From positions 29,249,120 to 29,313,119 of the forward strand of contig NC_088778.1 in the NCBI RefSeq assembly GCF_954871325.1: a stretch of DNA of 64,000 nt, in the 5' to 3' direction. A program made the position numbers and the translations under genes. Below, piece by piece: positions 34,540 through 46,859 of this stretch. This DNA is from Gordionus sp. m RMFG-2023 (Eukaryota; Nematomorpha; Gordioida; Chordodea; Parachordodidae). Within the stretch, counting starts at the first letter, position 1. Each line of letters opens with the position of its first letter. The notes below the pieces were generated by a model. It had not been told where the DNA came from. It ran no database searches and worked only from the letters and a program-made list of their open reading frames with translations.

Positions 34540-35430
34540 GGCTTCCATAAGTGCCAACATCTATAACCATAAATTTGCCATTATGATCCACCAATGCTTG
34601 AAGGATTATTGAAAATCCATGCTTGTAATTATAAAATTGGGTTCAAGAATATGGAGACTTTTTTGTTTTACAATGTTTCCCATCAATGGCACCTTATAAA
34701 ATATTAACATAATAATATAGTATGAAATAATAAAATAAAAAATATAATTATCTTTTGTTTGATATAAATAAAATTTAAACCTATACAGTTTGGGAAGTTC
34801 CACCTTTCATCAAAGCCCTTAGCAACTTCCTCAAACATCTCCAATGTTGGGACCTTCATATGGATGGGTTGAATAATATCCCATATAGCTTTTGTATTTT
34901 CTCCTATTATTAGTTTTATAGTTGATACCCCAAGTTTATGAGAATATGACAAGGTGACATATGAATTACCAGTTGCTAGGTATCTAGATCAAATGAAGTA
35001 TCAAGAAATTAGCATAAAAATGATTTTTAAATGCCTAATTATTATAATATTATTAAATGTTATATTAATTATTGTAAATATTCATTCTTATTATATGTAA
35101 TATTAGGGTTATATCTCAATATTAATTATAAAATTAATTTAATATATATATATATATAATAAACTAATTTTAATAAATTTATATAGTTTTCTTTTTTGTA
35201 ATTTTATTTTTAATAAGATCTATTTTTTAAAGTGAAAATACTATATATAAAAATATACTCACTTTTTTCATACACATGTAATTATAAAACTTGAGGTCAT
35301 CTATAAGTAATTTTGGCAGCAAAGTAAAATATGCTCCCTCCTTCCTCCTTTTCGAATTAACTATATTTTTTTCTTTCTTGAATAAGAGATCATATATCAT
35401 ATATAATTTAAATAAAGAATATTGGTTCAT
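34540..35430 (-). pseudogene. Harbinger transposase remnant, three exons
   Basis: Exon 35263-35430 reads KRRKEGAYFTLLPKLLIDDL, then KFYNYM, the N-terminal motif of the family, and ends AAA|GTGAGT. Exon 34781-34983 reads YLATGNSYVTLSYSHKLGVS, then MKVPTLEMFEEVAKGFDERW and NFPNCIG, with donor ATAG|GTTTAA. Exon up to 34692 begins in phase GAIDGKHCKTKK, where the Asp is the first catalytic residue, then FYNYKHGFSIILQALVDHNG and KFMVIDVG. An in-frame TGA follows SPYS in this exon. About 45 codons expected between exons 1 and 2 are missing. The later catalytic Asp (GDEAFPL) and Glu are not visible. It is a DDE nuclease gene, now dead. Confidence 0.75.
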
Positions 35431-35569
35431 TTTAAAAAATAAAATAATGTCTAATCTGTTTTAAGTTGAAACGTTAAAAAAAAATCACTATGAAAGCCTT
35501 GTCGGACGCCGTCAAATCAGATGTTTTGACGTGAAATCGGATCCGTCTCCACTATGAAAGCAGCCTAAA

Positions 35570-38500
35570 TCTTACTAATTCACATTAGCTTGTAAGAAGA
35601 TGTCATGACTGATTCAAAAATAACCTGTAACATCAAAACACCACCCACCTGAATACAAAACATTACCTCATTCCACATGTTTCACTTTCTCTCTTCAGAA
35701 ACTCTATACTCCCACAATATTCCAGATATCCGCTTTGAAATCACTTGCAGTTGATTGCTATGCAGAACATGTATAGTTTTAGCATACCATTTATAAAACT
35801 TTAATTTAACACGATAAATAATATCGCAATACATAATTCTCTCACCACATTAATGTATGTCATATCCACATAATTCGCAGATCACACTAGTATATATCAA
35901 TAAGGTTATAATCAATATCCCTGCCATATTTCACTTCTTTTTATTATATCAATTGCTCTTCTTCTGTCAAACACTAGAACCTTATTCTGATCCATTGTCC
36001 CCCATTTTGTTTTATCCTTTTCCTTCATCTCATCATTGTCTATCTTCCCACAGTTCGCATAGCTTGTATTATATCCGGATGTGTATTATATCCTTCACAT
36101 ATAGCTTGTATTAGCACCTCAATATCGATTCATCTTTAATATCGGGGTTCCTCAAGCCAAATACATATCATTTAAATGTCAAATTCAAATAAGAAATATT
36201 TAAAAACCATATCCTGGATGGCTACCACCATATATTTATCCCCTAATTACATCTATAATTACACCTCAAACATCAATTATTTAAGCAAATCATCACTCCG
36301 CCTTCATCACTAATAGACAATAATTTAAAGAATATAGATTTTTCTAAGTAATAATATTTTAGGTTTTTCATAATGCAAGTTATTAGAATTTTTGAAGATA
36401 TCGCCAAAAATATTTCTAAAATTATTAAAAGCAGCTGATTAATTATTTTTTGGACACCCTAAAAAACGGCTATTATTTAGCATAAAATATTGTCTCATAC
36501 GATCATATTGCCCACGATTGTGAAATCTTTTACTAGATGTTATTATGTATAGATAAATTAACTAAATTTATAATATAATATTAATCTAGGTCAAAGGTTA
36601 CATTTAAAATTACCTTGACATCAGATCCTAAATTGCCATACAAAGTGTAAATTATGAATACTTTTGATTATTTTGAATCATATTTTTTATATCGTTATCA
36701 AACATAAAATATTCCAAATTGAACATAATAAATGATTTTTAACTTATTTTAGATTAAGTGTTCCCGAAAATACCCCTTTCATACAAGTTATCAAATATGC
36801 AGCTGAAGAAGTTTGCTTTTTTATAATATTGCTTTTTTATAATTATATAAAAAATATATAATTAGTTTAAGATTGATCCTAACACAAGTGCAATCATAAG
36901 TAATGATGGAATTGGAATAACACCATCTTCTACTGCAGGTAATTATTAAAAGATTTCCAAAATCTAAGAAATAGTATGAATTTTTTTAAAATAGTAATCA
37001 GTTTATTTTAGATACACCTAACAAAATATACAAATCTAAATGTGCAATCATTTTCTTAATTTTGTTCATAATATTTTGTAAAATTTTCCTGAGATTTATT
37101 ATTGCAATTTTTATAATATAGTTATTTATATTTTATTTATTTCTATATATATTTAATAGGAACTATATTTCTCAAATATGGATCTGAATTGCGAATCATT
37201 CCACGAGATAGAGTTGGCTAGGCTATTTATGAATTTTCTCATTAATTTATTTTAATACATGTTGGCAATTTGTTAAAATTTTTTGAGAAACAATAAAAAA
37301 ACTTGCATGTTTAATATTAACCTTCATTTATTTCAATCATAATAACAGTTACATTGATTATAAGTTGAATAGATATATTTTTATTAAAGCATGTTACTGA
37401 ATTTATATGGGAATTGGTTACAAAACAAATAAATTTTACATGCCAGGTCTTCCTAGCCCATTAAATAAACCATGCCTCACAATCAGTTTACCCCATATCA
37501 GCCATTATATGCTATCCCAAATTTTCTAGTTATTTGATTTTGGGCATTCCATGTCAAATCTATCAAAAAAGGCATCTATATTTATATGGCTGTGTCCAAA
37601 ATGCTTTGAAAAAACCTTAAAATATAAATTTTTGCAAATTTAAAAAATTATAAAACATGTCCAAAATTTTACATTAATTTTTGGAAAAAAAAATAGAATA
37701 AAATACAAAAAATAATTAATATTACTTATTAGTTTTTTCATAAAAATTACCCAATAAATATATTTTGAATAAATCAAAGTTGTTAAAGTATATCTAGATA
37801 CAAAAATGTCATATCTGTTTCTATATACACTTTTATAAAAGTATCTATTTTATTAAAAGTCAAATTATTGTCATATAATTAAAACAAATATATAAATGGT
37901 GAATTCCAAATCAATTTTGTCATGTTGGTTCTTCTAAAAGATTTTGTCTCAAATGGGAATATTGAATGCCTCAATAACTGTTGGATTGGGGAACATTTTG
38001 TTTCCGTGGAAATGGTTAATACTATTAATTCCAGCATACCTAACTTGAGTTGCAAGCATTATTCCAGGCAAAATGTCTTCCATATTATACAAAAGATATG
38101 TGACAAATTTATTAAACGATACTCTATCATTTATATTGAATGAGATAGGTGGCATTATTGATTTCGAGAATAATATCATTCAAGTAATAATATAGAAGTT
38201 AGAAATCATTGAGAGACAAAATTTCAGGCCTCCACATGACCTAGCTCAGGTAAATTTGTACCCAGTTATAACTTTTTATAAGGTTACCCAGTCAGATTTT
38301 TAAAATCCAGGCCCGATCCGGCTCAGTTTTTAAATATAAGGCCTTGAACTTTAAAAGAAACAATTATTTAACAATAATGGGGAGTGGAAAAACTATATAC
38401 TTTATGGATTATAACATTTATAAAATCAAGAAATTAAACAATATGCCTAATACATTGCATTATGTCTTATCTTTTTTCAATGATGATTTGAGAAATAGAC

Positions 38501-39680
38501 ATAGCCATAAAGTGGCAAGGAGAACAACCCTCACCCCTTCCCCAGAAAATCTACCTGTTCTCATAAATAGCATTTAAGCTAATAAAAAATTTTACCCTGC
38601 ACACCCCCAACTATAGATTTGAAAATCCTGGCCTGGGCCTATTTAAAAATAATAATTTGGGCCTAATAATTTTTTTAAAAAAATCAATTTTAAAATTCTT
38701 GACAATATTTTTTTATTTTTGTAGGATATTTTTCTTTTACAATTAAAATTATATTAATTTTTCTTTAAATAAATTTACGCTGGGCTGATTATTATTTCAT
38801 TTAGGTTCTGTTTTGGGACAAATTTAAACAAAAGTTTGGGATAGGGCCGAACAACTATTTATAACAAATTTCGGGATGGAATTTAACAATGAGGCCTGTT
38901 GAAGATCGTGATAATCCGTAACCTAAGGAATAAACAAATATGTAGAATTAAAGATGGGAGAGATATAAATATATATAAAAAATTTATTTAAATAAAATTT
39001 AATCATTTTTTTTTCAGTTAACTCTGAGAGGTCATGTGATTAAAAATTAAATTTCTTAATTAGGCCATAATCGCAGATCACTAACATCACTCCCTTCCCT
39101 TCAATGTAAACACTATATCACAATAAAGATAATTTGTAAAAGTTAACTATTTAAAATATCGGTGATACTTCATATTTTAAAACTCAAAATTATTTTTTAT
39201 AAATTCTAATATAGCCAAATCTACAATAAGTTGACTTAAATGTCTCCAATAGGATTTTAGGAGGAAAACCCCACCTAATAGTGCTTCCCTCCCGCAAGAT
39301 ACTGTTTACGCTTATGATCTGACCATGTTTTCAGAATTAAGATTAAATATGAGCAAATAAAAACTTAACCATAATGTGGATTGTAGTAATCTTTATTTCC
39401 AAAAATAATAAAAAATCTGACAGGGCCCGTTAATTTTTTTTTGCTAGGTCTAAAAAAAAATCAAATATTAGCCTGGCTAGGCATTTGCAAATTTCTACTT
39501 CAAAGACTAGTGATGTTAAACAGCCCAGGTCAAAACATTTCGGCCATCTATGAGCAAAATCTCCAGGCTTATATTCAAGTCTTTACTTTATTTTTGTGAA
39601 TATATACATTTCTTTATCCTTTCTCTATGATGTACATATACTAATAGATTAGCGATTCAATAAATGCATTTAAAAGTGGC
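35570..39680. other. Mostly unrecognised intergenic DNA
   Basis: AT-rich. Minor items: a C/T-rich stretch at 35600-36100 with only short frames, GC-rich 'aggcccgatccggctcag' near 38304, and a MITE scrap at 39508-39570 (tagtgatgttaaacagccc ... agcaaaatctccaggctt). Confidence 0.4.
37949..38179 (-). CDS. Unrecognised coding-like segment
   Basis: A 76-codon minus-strand frame with even composition compared with its surroundings: NFNINDR-type start region, then YLLYNMEDILPGIMLATQVR and NKMFPNPTVIEAFNIPI. It resembles a piece of a real protein but I cannot name a family. No splice borders were confirmed. It could be a single exon, a transposon scrap or chance. Confidence 0.2.
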   Translation of the reverse strand: MILFSKSIMPPISFNINDRVSFNKFVTYLLYNMEDILPGIMLATQVRYAGINSINHFHGNKMFPNPTVIEAFNIPI

Positions 39681-39690
39681 TATGCTATAG

Positions 39691-39802
39691 AGGACAGCTG
39701 TAGCGCCATATTAAATGACATTAATGTGCGTTCATATAATGATAAATAAAGACAATTAGTAGACGTGCAAAGCTACACAAAATGGCGCTACAACTGACTC
39801 CG
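39691..39802. repeat. Short hairpin element
   Basis: ggacagctgtagcgccat (39692 on) faces atggcgctacaactgactcc (to 39801). The roughly 110-bp unit has no coding content; its end resembles a GC patch near 28195. Confidence 0.4.
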
Positions 39803-41410
39803 TGTGTACATGTTTAATTAATGAATTGCTATAGTAGACTTGTGAAAATTGACCAGTATTTTTGTTATCCATCCATTTATAATTTTCAAACAAAATAGGA
39901 TACAAAAGTGAATATTATAAATATTTTCCATCTCCTGATATATTTTAAAATTTTATTTGTGATATATTTTACAAATATCTATTTATGGTAATTTTTTTAA
40001 TAAAAATTCCGCATAATTTTATCGAACTTAATTGCCCCGCATTTTAAAAAGGATATTTCATTATAGCACCGAGAACCGGTTAAATATTACCTATTTTCTA
40101 GTGTTGTTTCCAAAGCCTAAAAACGACTGAATCAAATTTTAATCAAAATATTACTCAGAGATTTCGCCAAAAGATGGCAGCTAGCTCTATTCTGACTTAA
40201 GGCGTAGGTGGATTTATTTTACTAAAATAAATCGAGATTTAAGCAATAATACTATTTTCCTTGTATATAATGATAGTCTTATTTAAAAAAAAAAAAATTT
40301 TAAATATTTTGATCATAGGTTTACAAAATTGTCTAATTACTTAATCAAACAATTTTGATTTAAAATATACTAGAAAAACATCGGTACTAAATAACATTCT
40401 CATCATACTTATAATTAGAGGTCTATTTTATTCTTTATTAAAATCTATTTTCGTTTTCAAATAAATTGCAAAACACTATAATATTATTATTTACACTTTA
40501 TTCTGTATAATTTATTAAATATATATTTTTTAATACTTATGGATAAAATATTAATAATTAAATGAATTTTTTTAAATTTAATTCATTGTATTTTTCGACG
40601 ATCTTTACATCAGGTTTTATCTTTATGCCTATTAAATATAACGAAAATTGGGCATAATTCAAGATAATATATATTATACAAAAGAGTTTTATATTACCGA
40701 TTACGTAGAGTTTGATGGAACAACACCTATCCGAAAGATTAATATAATCTGCCAATTCCTACATAGTATCCATTCTACACAATTCGCCCTCGTCATCTAT
40801 AATTTAGAATAAAATCTCTCTTTTTTACAAAAAATATAAATAATATTGGCTAAAACCTTTTAAATTGATAGATTTAATAGTAACTGTTTCGTATTTCACT
40901 TTATCTCGAACAGTTTCACAAGTATAATTTTGATCTGTATCCATATTAAGAATTCTAATAAAATTTTCGCCACTATCCAATTTGTAATAAACTTTAAATT
41001 TGCTAATCATAATATTTCCCTTGCAAAATAATGAATTTGAAGAATCAATAAAAAATTATTAAAAATTAGAGTTTTTATATAAAATTCTTAAAATTAAATC
41101 GAGAATTACATGATCATGGCTGATTAATTAAATTAATATATAAAAACAGTTGTATGGAAACAACAACGTTTTATTTTTTTTCCATCAAATAAGGTAATTA
41201 TTTTTTGTAATACATTGCCTGAAAATTACAGTGTTGTAAATATTTTTTAAAAAAGCAACGCGTTCACGTTCGTTCAAAATTTTATTATAAATTTTTTTTT
41301 TAAATTAAATTTATATAAATAAATATCTTATATTTTTTTTAACACCAAAATATATTTAGCTATGTTTAAAAATAATATAGTTTTATTTTGATAAATATAA
41401 TTATAAATAC

Positions 41411-41633
41411 TAAAATAATAGTTGTTTTTCAAAATTTTTATCTGATAGACAGGAATGCTTGGCAATAAATAGGGCATTAGCTATCCTAAAAACGCGCTCT
41501 ACAGGGGAAGATGAGGGGATTGCGGTATTATACTTAATAAGCAACTTTTTTAACGAGGGGAAATGAAAAACATTTATTGTTTTGTCCTTTGCTTTAAAAA
41601 ATTGAGATAAGTTATCCTCCCCTAATCCATCCT
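41411..41633 (-). pseudogene. hAT transposase C-terminal dimerisation fragment
   Basis: The minus-strand frame ends LSDKNFEKQLLF-stop and contains KYNTAIPSSSPVERVF, the hallmark of the hAT family C-terminal (hATC) domain. Upstream are FHFPSLKKLLI and an acidic/Lys stretch; an in-frame stop bounds the fragment near 41634. The family norm RVFS(x)AG reads RVFRIAN here. The catalytic N-terminal two thirds are absent. Confidence 0.7.
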
Positions 41634-41694
41634 CTACTTACTCGTTTTATATTAAATATTTTTATTAAAATCAGAAACCCGCAGTGACACCATT

Positions 41695-41915
41695 TGTACG
41701 GCCCGACCCGGGTTTTTTTTTCAAAAATTTTTCCGGCCCGGCCCGGATTATTTTATATAAAAAATTTTCAGGCCCAGCCCGGATTTTTTAAAAATATATT
41801 TTATTTATTTTTGATTTTTACAACTAATAATTGCGATTTCAAATATTTGTTTTTAAATATACGGCCCGGCTCGGATATTTTTTTCAAAAAAATTTTCAAG
41901 TCCGGCCCGGGTAAC
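41695..41915. repeat. GGCCCGGCCCGG motif cluster
   Basis: Four to five copies of GGCCCGRCYCGG followed by A/T runs (near 41700, 41733, 41771, 41862 and 41902). They are strongly GC-rich against an AT-rich background. Related patches lie near 7295, 38304, 50685 and 52990. Confidence 0.6.
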
Positions 41916-42053
41916 TAGTTAAAATATTAAATTTATCATTTATAGATAGCATTATTATATTGTAAATAAAAATATAAAATCTTAGGTATAGTAGATTCAA
42001 AGAAAACATTTTTATATTAAAACTTTTATATATCATAAAAGTTAATTATTTCT

Positions 42054-42058
<5 letters not shown>

Positions 42059-42088
<30 letters not shown>
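42059..42088. repeat. AT dinucleotide microsatellite
   Basis: About fourteen AT units in a row. Confidence 0.9.
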
Positions 42089-42090
<2 letters not shown>

Positions 42091-42779
42091 TTATACTTTA
42101 AATCGTGTTCAACAAAAAATATAAAATCCTTGATTAAAATAATAGTGATTAGATTATAATTTAAAAAAATGACATTAAAAATGAATTGTAAATGTAAATG
42201 ATATCAACCATTTTCAACCTATGTATATAATATATAAAATTTAATGATTTTAGTTAGAACAATCTAAAATAAATGAACTGTCTGGTTAGTTATAACATAT
42301 TATATTATATAATATAAAATAATTAATATTAAAATCAAATGTCGTTTTAAATTGGAACTTGAAGATTTTGACACTGATATAATACTTTTGTGGCACTATT
42401 GAATTAGTTCCTTCAATATAGGATGTTATTATAAAATATTTATCATATTTGGGCCACGGTAATGTTATTTCATCTGATTTTGAATTTTCAACAGATGATG
42501 ATGTTGAAAAAAAAATCCATGCTTATGCTAACCTATTAAATTGAAATATAAACAATAACTAATTAATAAACTAACAATGGCTTGTTAAAAAATTGAAATG
42601 TAAAAAAGGAAAAACAGCTGATTAAAAAATATAAGACTCTTTTCTTAAAAAATTCGGATTAATATTAAATTTTTCAAATAAATAAAAAGTGTTTTAAAAT
42701 TTAACTTAAATTCAAACGCGTTATTCAAAAAAAAACGAACTTCGTTCACGAACGCGTTCATTTAGAGCACACTGCAGTG

Positions 42780-45460
42780 TTGTGATGATTTAATGAAACA
42801 CGATGACGATTAAATTAAAACCCTTAAAAAATAATTAATATGCGATCGTGTGGCGATTTGTGTATTTTATCGTGGCCATTAGTTGAAGATTTTTAAAATA
42901 TTAATTTAAAATATAATATTTTTTTAAATTTAACAAATATTTTTTTACCCCTTTTTATAAATTATAATAAATTTCTCCGAGATCATAATTTCATATACAA
43001 GAACCATGGCTTTTTTTAAAAAAAGATCATGAGCTTCTTATTAATCATACGTGTTATAATAGTAAGAAATTGGAGGGAAATGCAGCAATCTTATAGAGTA
43101 AGATGCTCAAAGTGATCAAGCAGCTATTCTATATGTAAGGAGAACAGGAAGAAAATCTTTTTGTCATTTTATATATGTGTGAATATTCTTATTTTCCTAT
43201 TAAACATATATGTCAAATTTTAGCAAATTAATTAAATTTTTAATTGTTATAAATTTATATATAACTAAATTTGTTTCCCTATATTATATATCTATATTAT
43301 AATTGGTTATATATTTTGTTTTTTTCAAATAAATTGCTTAATTACCTAGTATTTGATTTAATACTCCTAACTTGGAGTGAATAAAAATTATATTCATTTT
43401 ATTTGATCATTCTACCTGCCTAAATTAACCTTTAATGCGTGATTTGTTTAACAAGGATTTGTATCTATTTTTGTTAAAAAAAATATTAATGCTGTTATTT
43501 AGCCTTATCCCTTGTCCAACTTGGTCAGTTTTATTGTGTCACTTCTGCAAGGTTTTTAGCAATTTTTGTGAAATATTATTTTATCTATACAAGAGGTCGG
43601 TAATAGGTGGGGTTTTAACCCAAAAATTATACTGGTGAGCGCCGAATGGCTAAATATTTTTTAAACATTGAACGGATGAGTGAGCGAGAGATATATAAAA
43701 TAATAGCTTGGCAATTGGCGAGTGATTTGAAAATTTTTGGACGAGAGCAGAACAGACTATAGGCCTGTCGTTGACAGAGTTTTTTTAGCCCGCTCGCTTT
43801 TACTTTAGGCGGGGTGGACCGGTGAATTATTTTTAAAAACTGAGCTGGTGGGTTAATTTGAATTCATTAATAAAATAATTTTTAAACATTGAGTCAGGGG
43901 GTTAAACAAAATTTTTTGCTAAATGGGACATTAAAAAAATCATAGGCGAGAGGGTGTTAGACGTGCTATAATCCCCGTTTTAGGTTGCACAGTCCAGTTA
44001 ACTAGATTTTTTTTCCCCGCAGAAAAAAACATGACTAGATGTCCTCTCAAATGATTGGAATTCTAAAATCCATTAAAATGTCATAAGTTATAAAATAATT
44101 CCAATAAATTTATATACAAAATCATCTAAAAATTTTATTCATTATTTTATCAAATTTCTCATTATTTATTTCCCCCTATTTAGCGAAATTTAAAAAAATT
44201 GACACTGATTGTTGAAACTTCAAAAAATATTGTAAATATTCTAAAAAAAACTATTCTGGATATAATGAATATTTCCTAATGTGAATATAAAATGCTAGTA
44301 ATTTTTGTAAAAAATTAGGCATAATAATAGAATTTAATGAAATCGACGAAATAATTATGGCAAAAGGCTCGTTTTGCCACCTATACTGCATAATGAGTTG
44401 AAAGAGGACAAAATATTTTTATAACTATGAGGTGCCACAAATAGATCAGAAAGGAATAAAGTATAGGAAGCTCAGAAAATGATCGACATGCATATTATGA
44501 TAGAGAAAATTCATAAAGGGCGTATTTATGAAATGGTTATTATTTGTTTCTGCAATTATTATTAGTCGAGGCATATATAAAAAATAGTTCGATATCCGAG
44601 GCAAAAAGCATAATTTTAATAGTAATTTTAAATACTTCCAAATTATCCCATTATAAAAATGGATTATTTTTTTTAAATTTTAATATAACATCAAATCTAT
44701 AAAAATGATGTATTTTGTTATTTAAATTCACTTTCAAATAGTGAGCGCATTTTTAGCTTAATAAATACATCATCAAAAAAATTGTTCTTATTAATTAGAA
44801 GCAGTAATTTACCATAGAAATTTAAATTGACAAAAAACGCTTAATTTTAAAATATGAATACGTTAGTCCCGGATATTTCATGCTTTTTTGACAATTTAAT
44901 CTATCATCGCAAACTGACTTTAGAATATGGCTGGTCTGGAAGGCGCCATAATGAACGGCCTTACGGTTAAAACTCTACCCACTGCAAACCTCCAATCTTT
45001 ACTACACATTCAAATTGATTAGTTTTATCAATTTATTACTTATTTAAGGTTTTTAATAATTTTAGTGAATAAAAATTATTATGTCATTCCTTATTACTTG
45101 TCAAAAATGACCAAATTTTGATAATATAGTCATATTTTTTGAAATACCATTATTTGCATAAGAATTTCTTATATTTTATGTAATTGTTAAATTACATTTT
45201 TTTTAAATAGAGTTTTTATACGATAAAATTTTTAATATATTCTGTTTAAAATATCTACATTTTGAAATTTATTTTAAATAATAAAAAAAAATACATGATT
45301 AAATAAAGGAATATTATTTATGCTAAAATAAATCCATGATATTCTCTAAAATTTTGTTATATGCAAATAATTTTAACATAGCCTAAGATATAAGGAATTG
45401 AGTGTTCATAAAAAAGGGAGGTTTAAAAAAAATTTTGATCCACCCCTCTTGAGATAAATA
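42780..45460. other. No gene recognised; degenerate repeats
   Basis: AT-rich DNA. Between 43630 and 43960 a loose motif 'tttttaaacattgarc(n)ggtggg' recurs about three times, resembling decayed repeat units. No supported frame. Confidence 0.4.
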
Positions 45461-45469
45461 ATTTCAAAA

Positions 45470-46440
45470 GCTACCACCAAAGCTAGGTGGTATAGGTATC
45501 CAATCCCCCAATATCCCTGAGCATTTCAGCCTTTTTATACTCAGTTGTCAAATTTCGATACGCACTTGGAGACTTGGATACTAGCCACCCACATCATAAG
45601 GCAGTACTAGACCTCTGAAGCAAAAATGCCCCAAACCGCTCATATCCAATTTTTATAAGACAAAGAGACTGGAATTTACCATTGATACGGCATTGCGTCT
45701 AATACTTACAGTTCAAAGCTGTTCAAAGAAAACCTCCATAGTTCTCCACCTAAATCCAACCCCAATTATACATAATGACAACAATACGACTCTTTTGCCA
45801 GATCAAATACATTGGATATGAATGGTTAGAAACTATACCTAGTTTTAATCTAGGCTTGTTACTTACCAACGAAGAACTCAGAATAGCTATAGGTCTTAGT
45901 TTAGGTTGCGAAATCGTAACGCCTACATCATGTGTCCTATAAGAAACTCACATCGATTGTCTTAGACACACCCTGTCGTTTTCTAAAGGTAGATTACCTA
46001 GGCATTATAACATCAATTCAACCATCAATAGAACCTTGAAATATACAAATATTCATTCTATGCTAGAACCCTCTGGCCTCAGCCCTGATAAAAAAAATCA
46101 GACCGGATGGTATGACGCTAGTCCCTTGAACCAAGGTTTAACCCTCGCTTGGGATTACACGTGTGTTTATCGTTTTGCCAGATCTTTTTCTGCCAATTCC
46201 ATCAAGAAGGCGGAAAACACACAAAAAAAAATATAGTTACCTTAATAATTTGTTCCGGTAGTCTCAGACACCTGTGGATCATTTGGACCCCAAGCCCTAA
46301 AATTATTCAAAACAATAGAGCAAAGGTTACGTTTAATCACAGGTGACCAAAAAAAGGCTTTTACCTCCGACAAAGAATCAATCGAAATCTGTCGATCCAA
46401 TTACTTATTCATACACGGCCCCGCTGATCATACTTAATTA
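45470..46440 (+). pseudogene. LINE reverse-transcriptase C-terminal remnant
   Basis: Pieces in shifting frames match the conserved tail that follows the reverse transcriptase of a common invertebrate LINE type: LGLLLTNEELRIAIGLSLGC (near 45850), TLSFSKGRLPRHYNINSTIN (near 45975), then after a frame change SMLEPSGLSPDKK, ASPLNQGLTLAWDYTCVYRF and ARSFSANSIKKAENTQKK (46036-46236). The block is GC-richer than its surroundings. Several frame changes and stops show a long-dead 5'-truncated insertion. No target duplication or poly-A tail was defined. Confidence 0.65.
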
Positions 46441-46656
46441 TATTTTATTTTTTCAAATTATTTTTTAATTTCCCTTATTTTAATTATATATTTTTTATAT
46501 AGATTATAGATACAGTATGTTAATTATAATTTTAATTTTCTTTTAAATAGTATTCTTCACATCATCATTTTATTTTTATAACTGTGCATTGAAGATTTTT
46601 AAAATAAAAAATATCATTACTGCAAAAGAAATAAATAAAAAGACACGAATTAAAAT

Positions 46657-46729
46657 AAAATTAAATACAAAAATTGGTGCGATAAAATAATTAAAATTAA
46701 ATACAAAAATTGGTACGATAAATAATTAA
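46657..46729. repeat. Two-copy direct repeat downstream of 5S
   Basis: 'aaattaaatacaaaaattgg' followed by tgcgataaa or tacgataaa occurs twice, about 37 bp apart, just 3' of the 5S gene. Confidence 0.7.
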
Positions 46730-46734
46730 AAAAA
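46728..46734 (-). terminator. Pol III T-run terminator of the 5S gene
   Basis: Seven consecutive T on the minus strand directly after the 5S 3' end. Confidence 0.8.
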
Positions 46735-46852
46735 GATTACGACACCTGGGATTCCCAGGCGGTCACCCATCCAAGTACTAACCAGGCTCAACGTTGCTTA
46801 ACTTCGGTGTTCGAAAGGGAACCGGTGCTTTCAACGTGATATGGTCGTAATC
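46735..46852 (-). rRNA. 5S ribosomal RNA gene
   Basis: The minus strand reads GATTACGACCATATCACG at its 5' end, then CACCGAAGTTAAGCAACG and GGTTAGTACTTGGATGGGTG, and closes with CAGGTGTCGTAATC. The first and last bases pair into helix I, and the internal promoter region (A box, C box) is conserved. The length is 118 nt against the usual 119-121. Seven T residues follow at once (46728-46734), a pol III stop. It stands alone rather than in a tandem cluster. It could be a dispersed copy, but nothing in the sequence shows decay. Confidence 0.9.
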
Positions 46853-46859
46853 GAAATTT

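Larger units (their letters stand above)
32424..35565. mobile_element. PIF/Harbinger transposon with two converging genes, decayed
   Basis: Inverted ends GGCTGCTTTCATAGTGG... (32424 on) and ...CCACTATGAAAGCAGCC (to 35565) pair over about 32 bp. CGGATCCG blocks and 'ccggcaaattttgaagtc' form further subterminal repeats near 32545-32600. Inside are a small MADF/BESS gene on the plus strand and a Harbinger transposase on the minus strand, the usual pair of this superfamily. The expected 3-bp target duplication is not evident. The transposase is broken, so the copy is inactive. Confidence 0.8.
41229..42774. mobile_element. hAT transposon remnant
   Basis: The left end CAGTGTTGTAAA at 41229 carries 'gcaacgcgttcacgttcgttc' (less one base). 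The right end, ...cgttcacgaacgcgttcatt...CACACTG to 42774, carries the mirror motif. A hAT transposase C-terminus lies inside on the minus strand. No matching 8-bp target duplication is seen. A second CAGTGTTG follows immediately at 42775, suggesting an abutting relative. Confidence 0.5.

Noticed and set aside
42340-42550. Plus-strand piece (DFDTDIILLWHY) as part of the hAT transposase
   Set aside because: It lies on the opposite strand to the certain C-terminus and has an early stop; the similarity is too weak.
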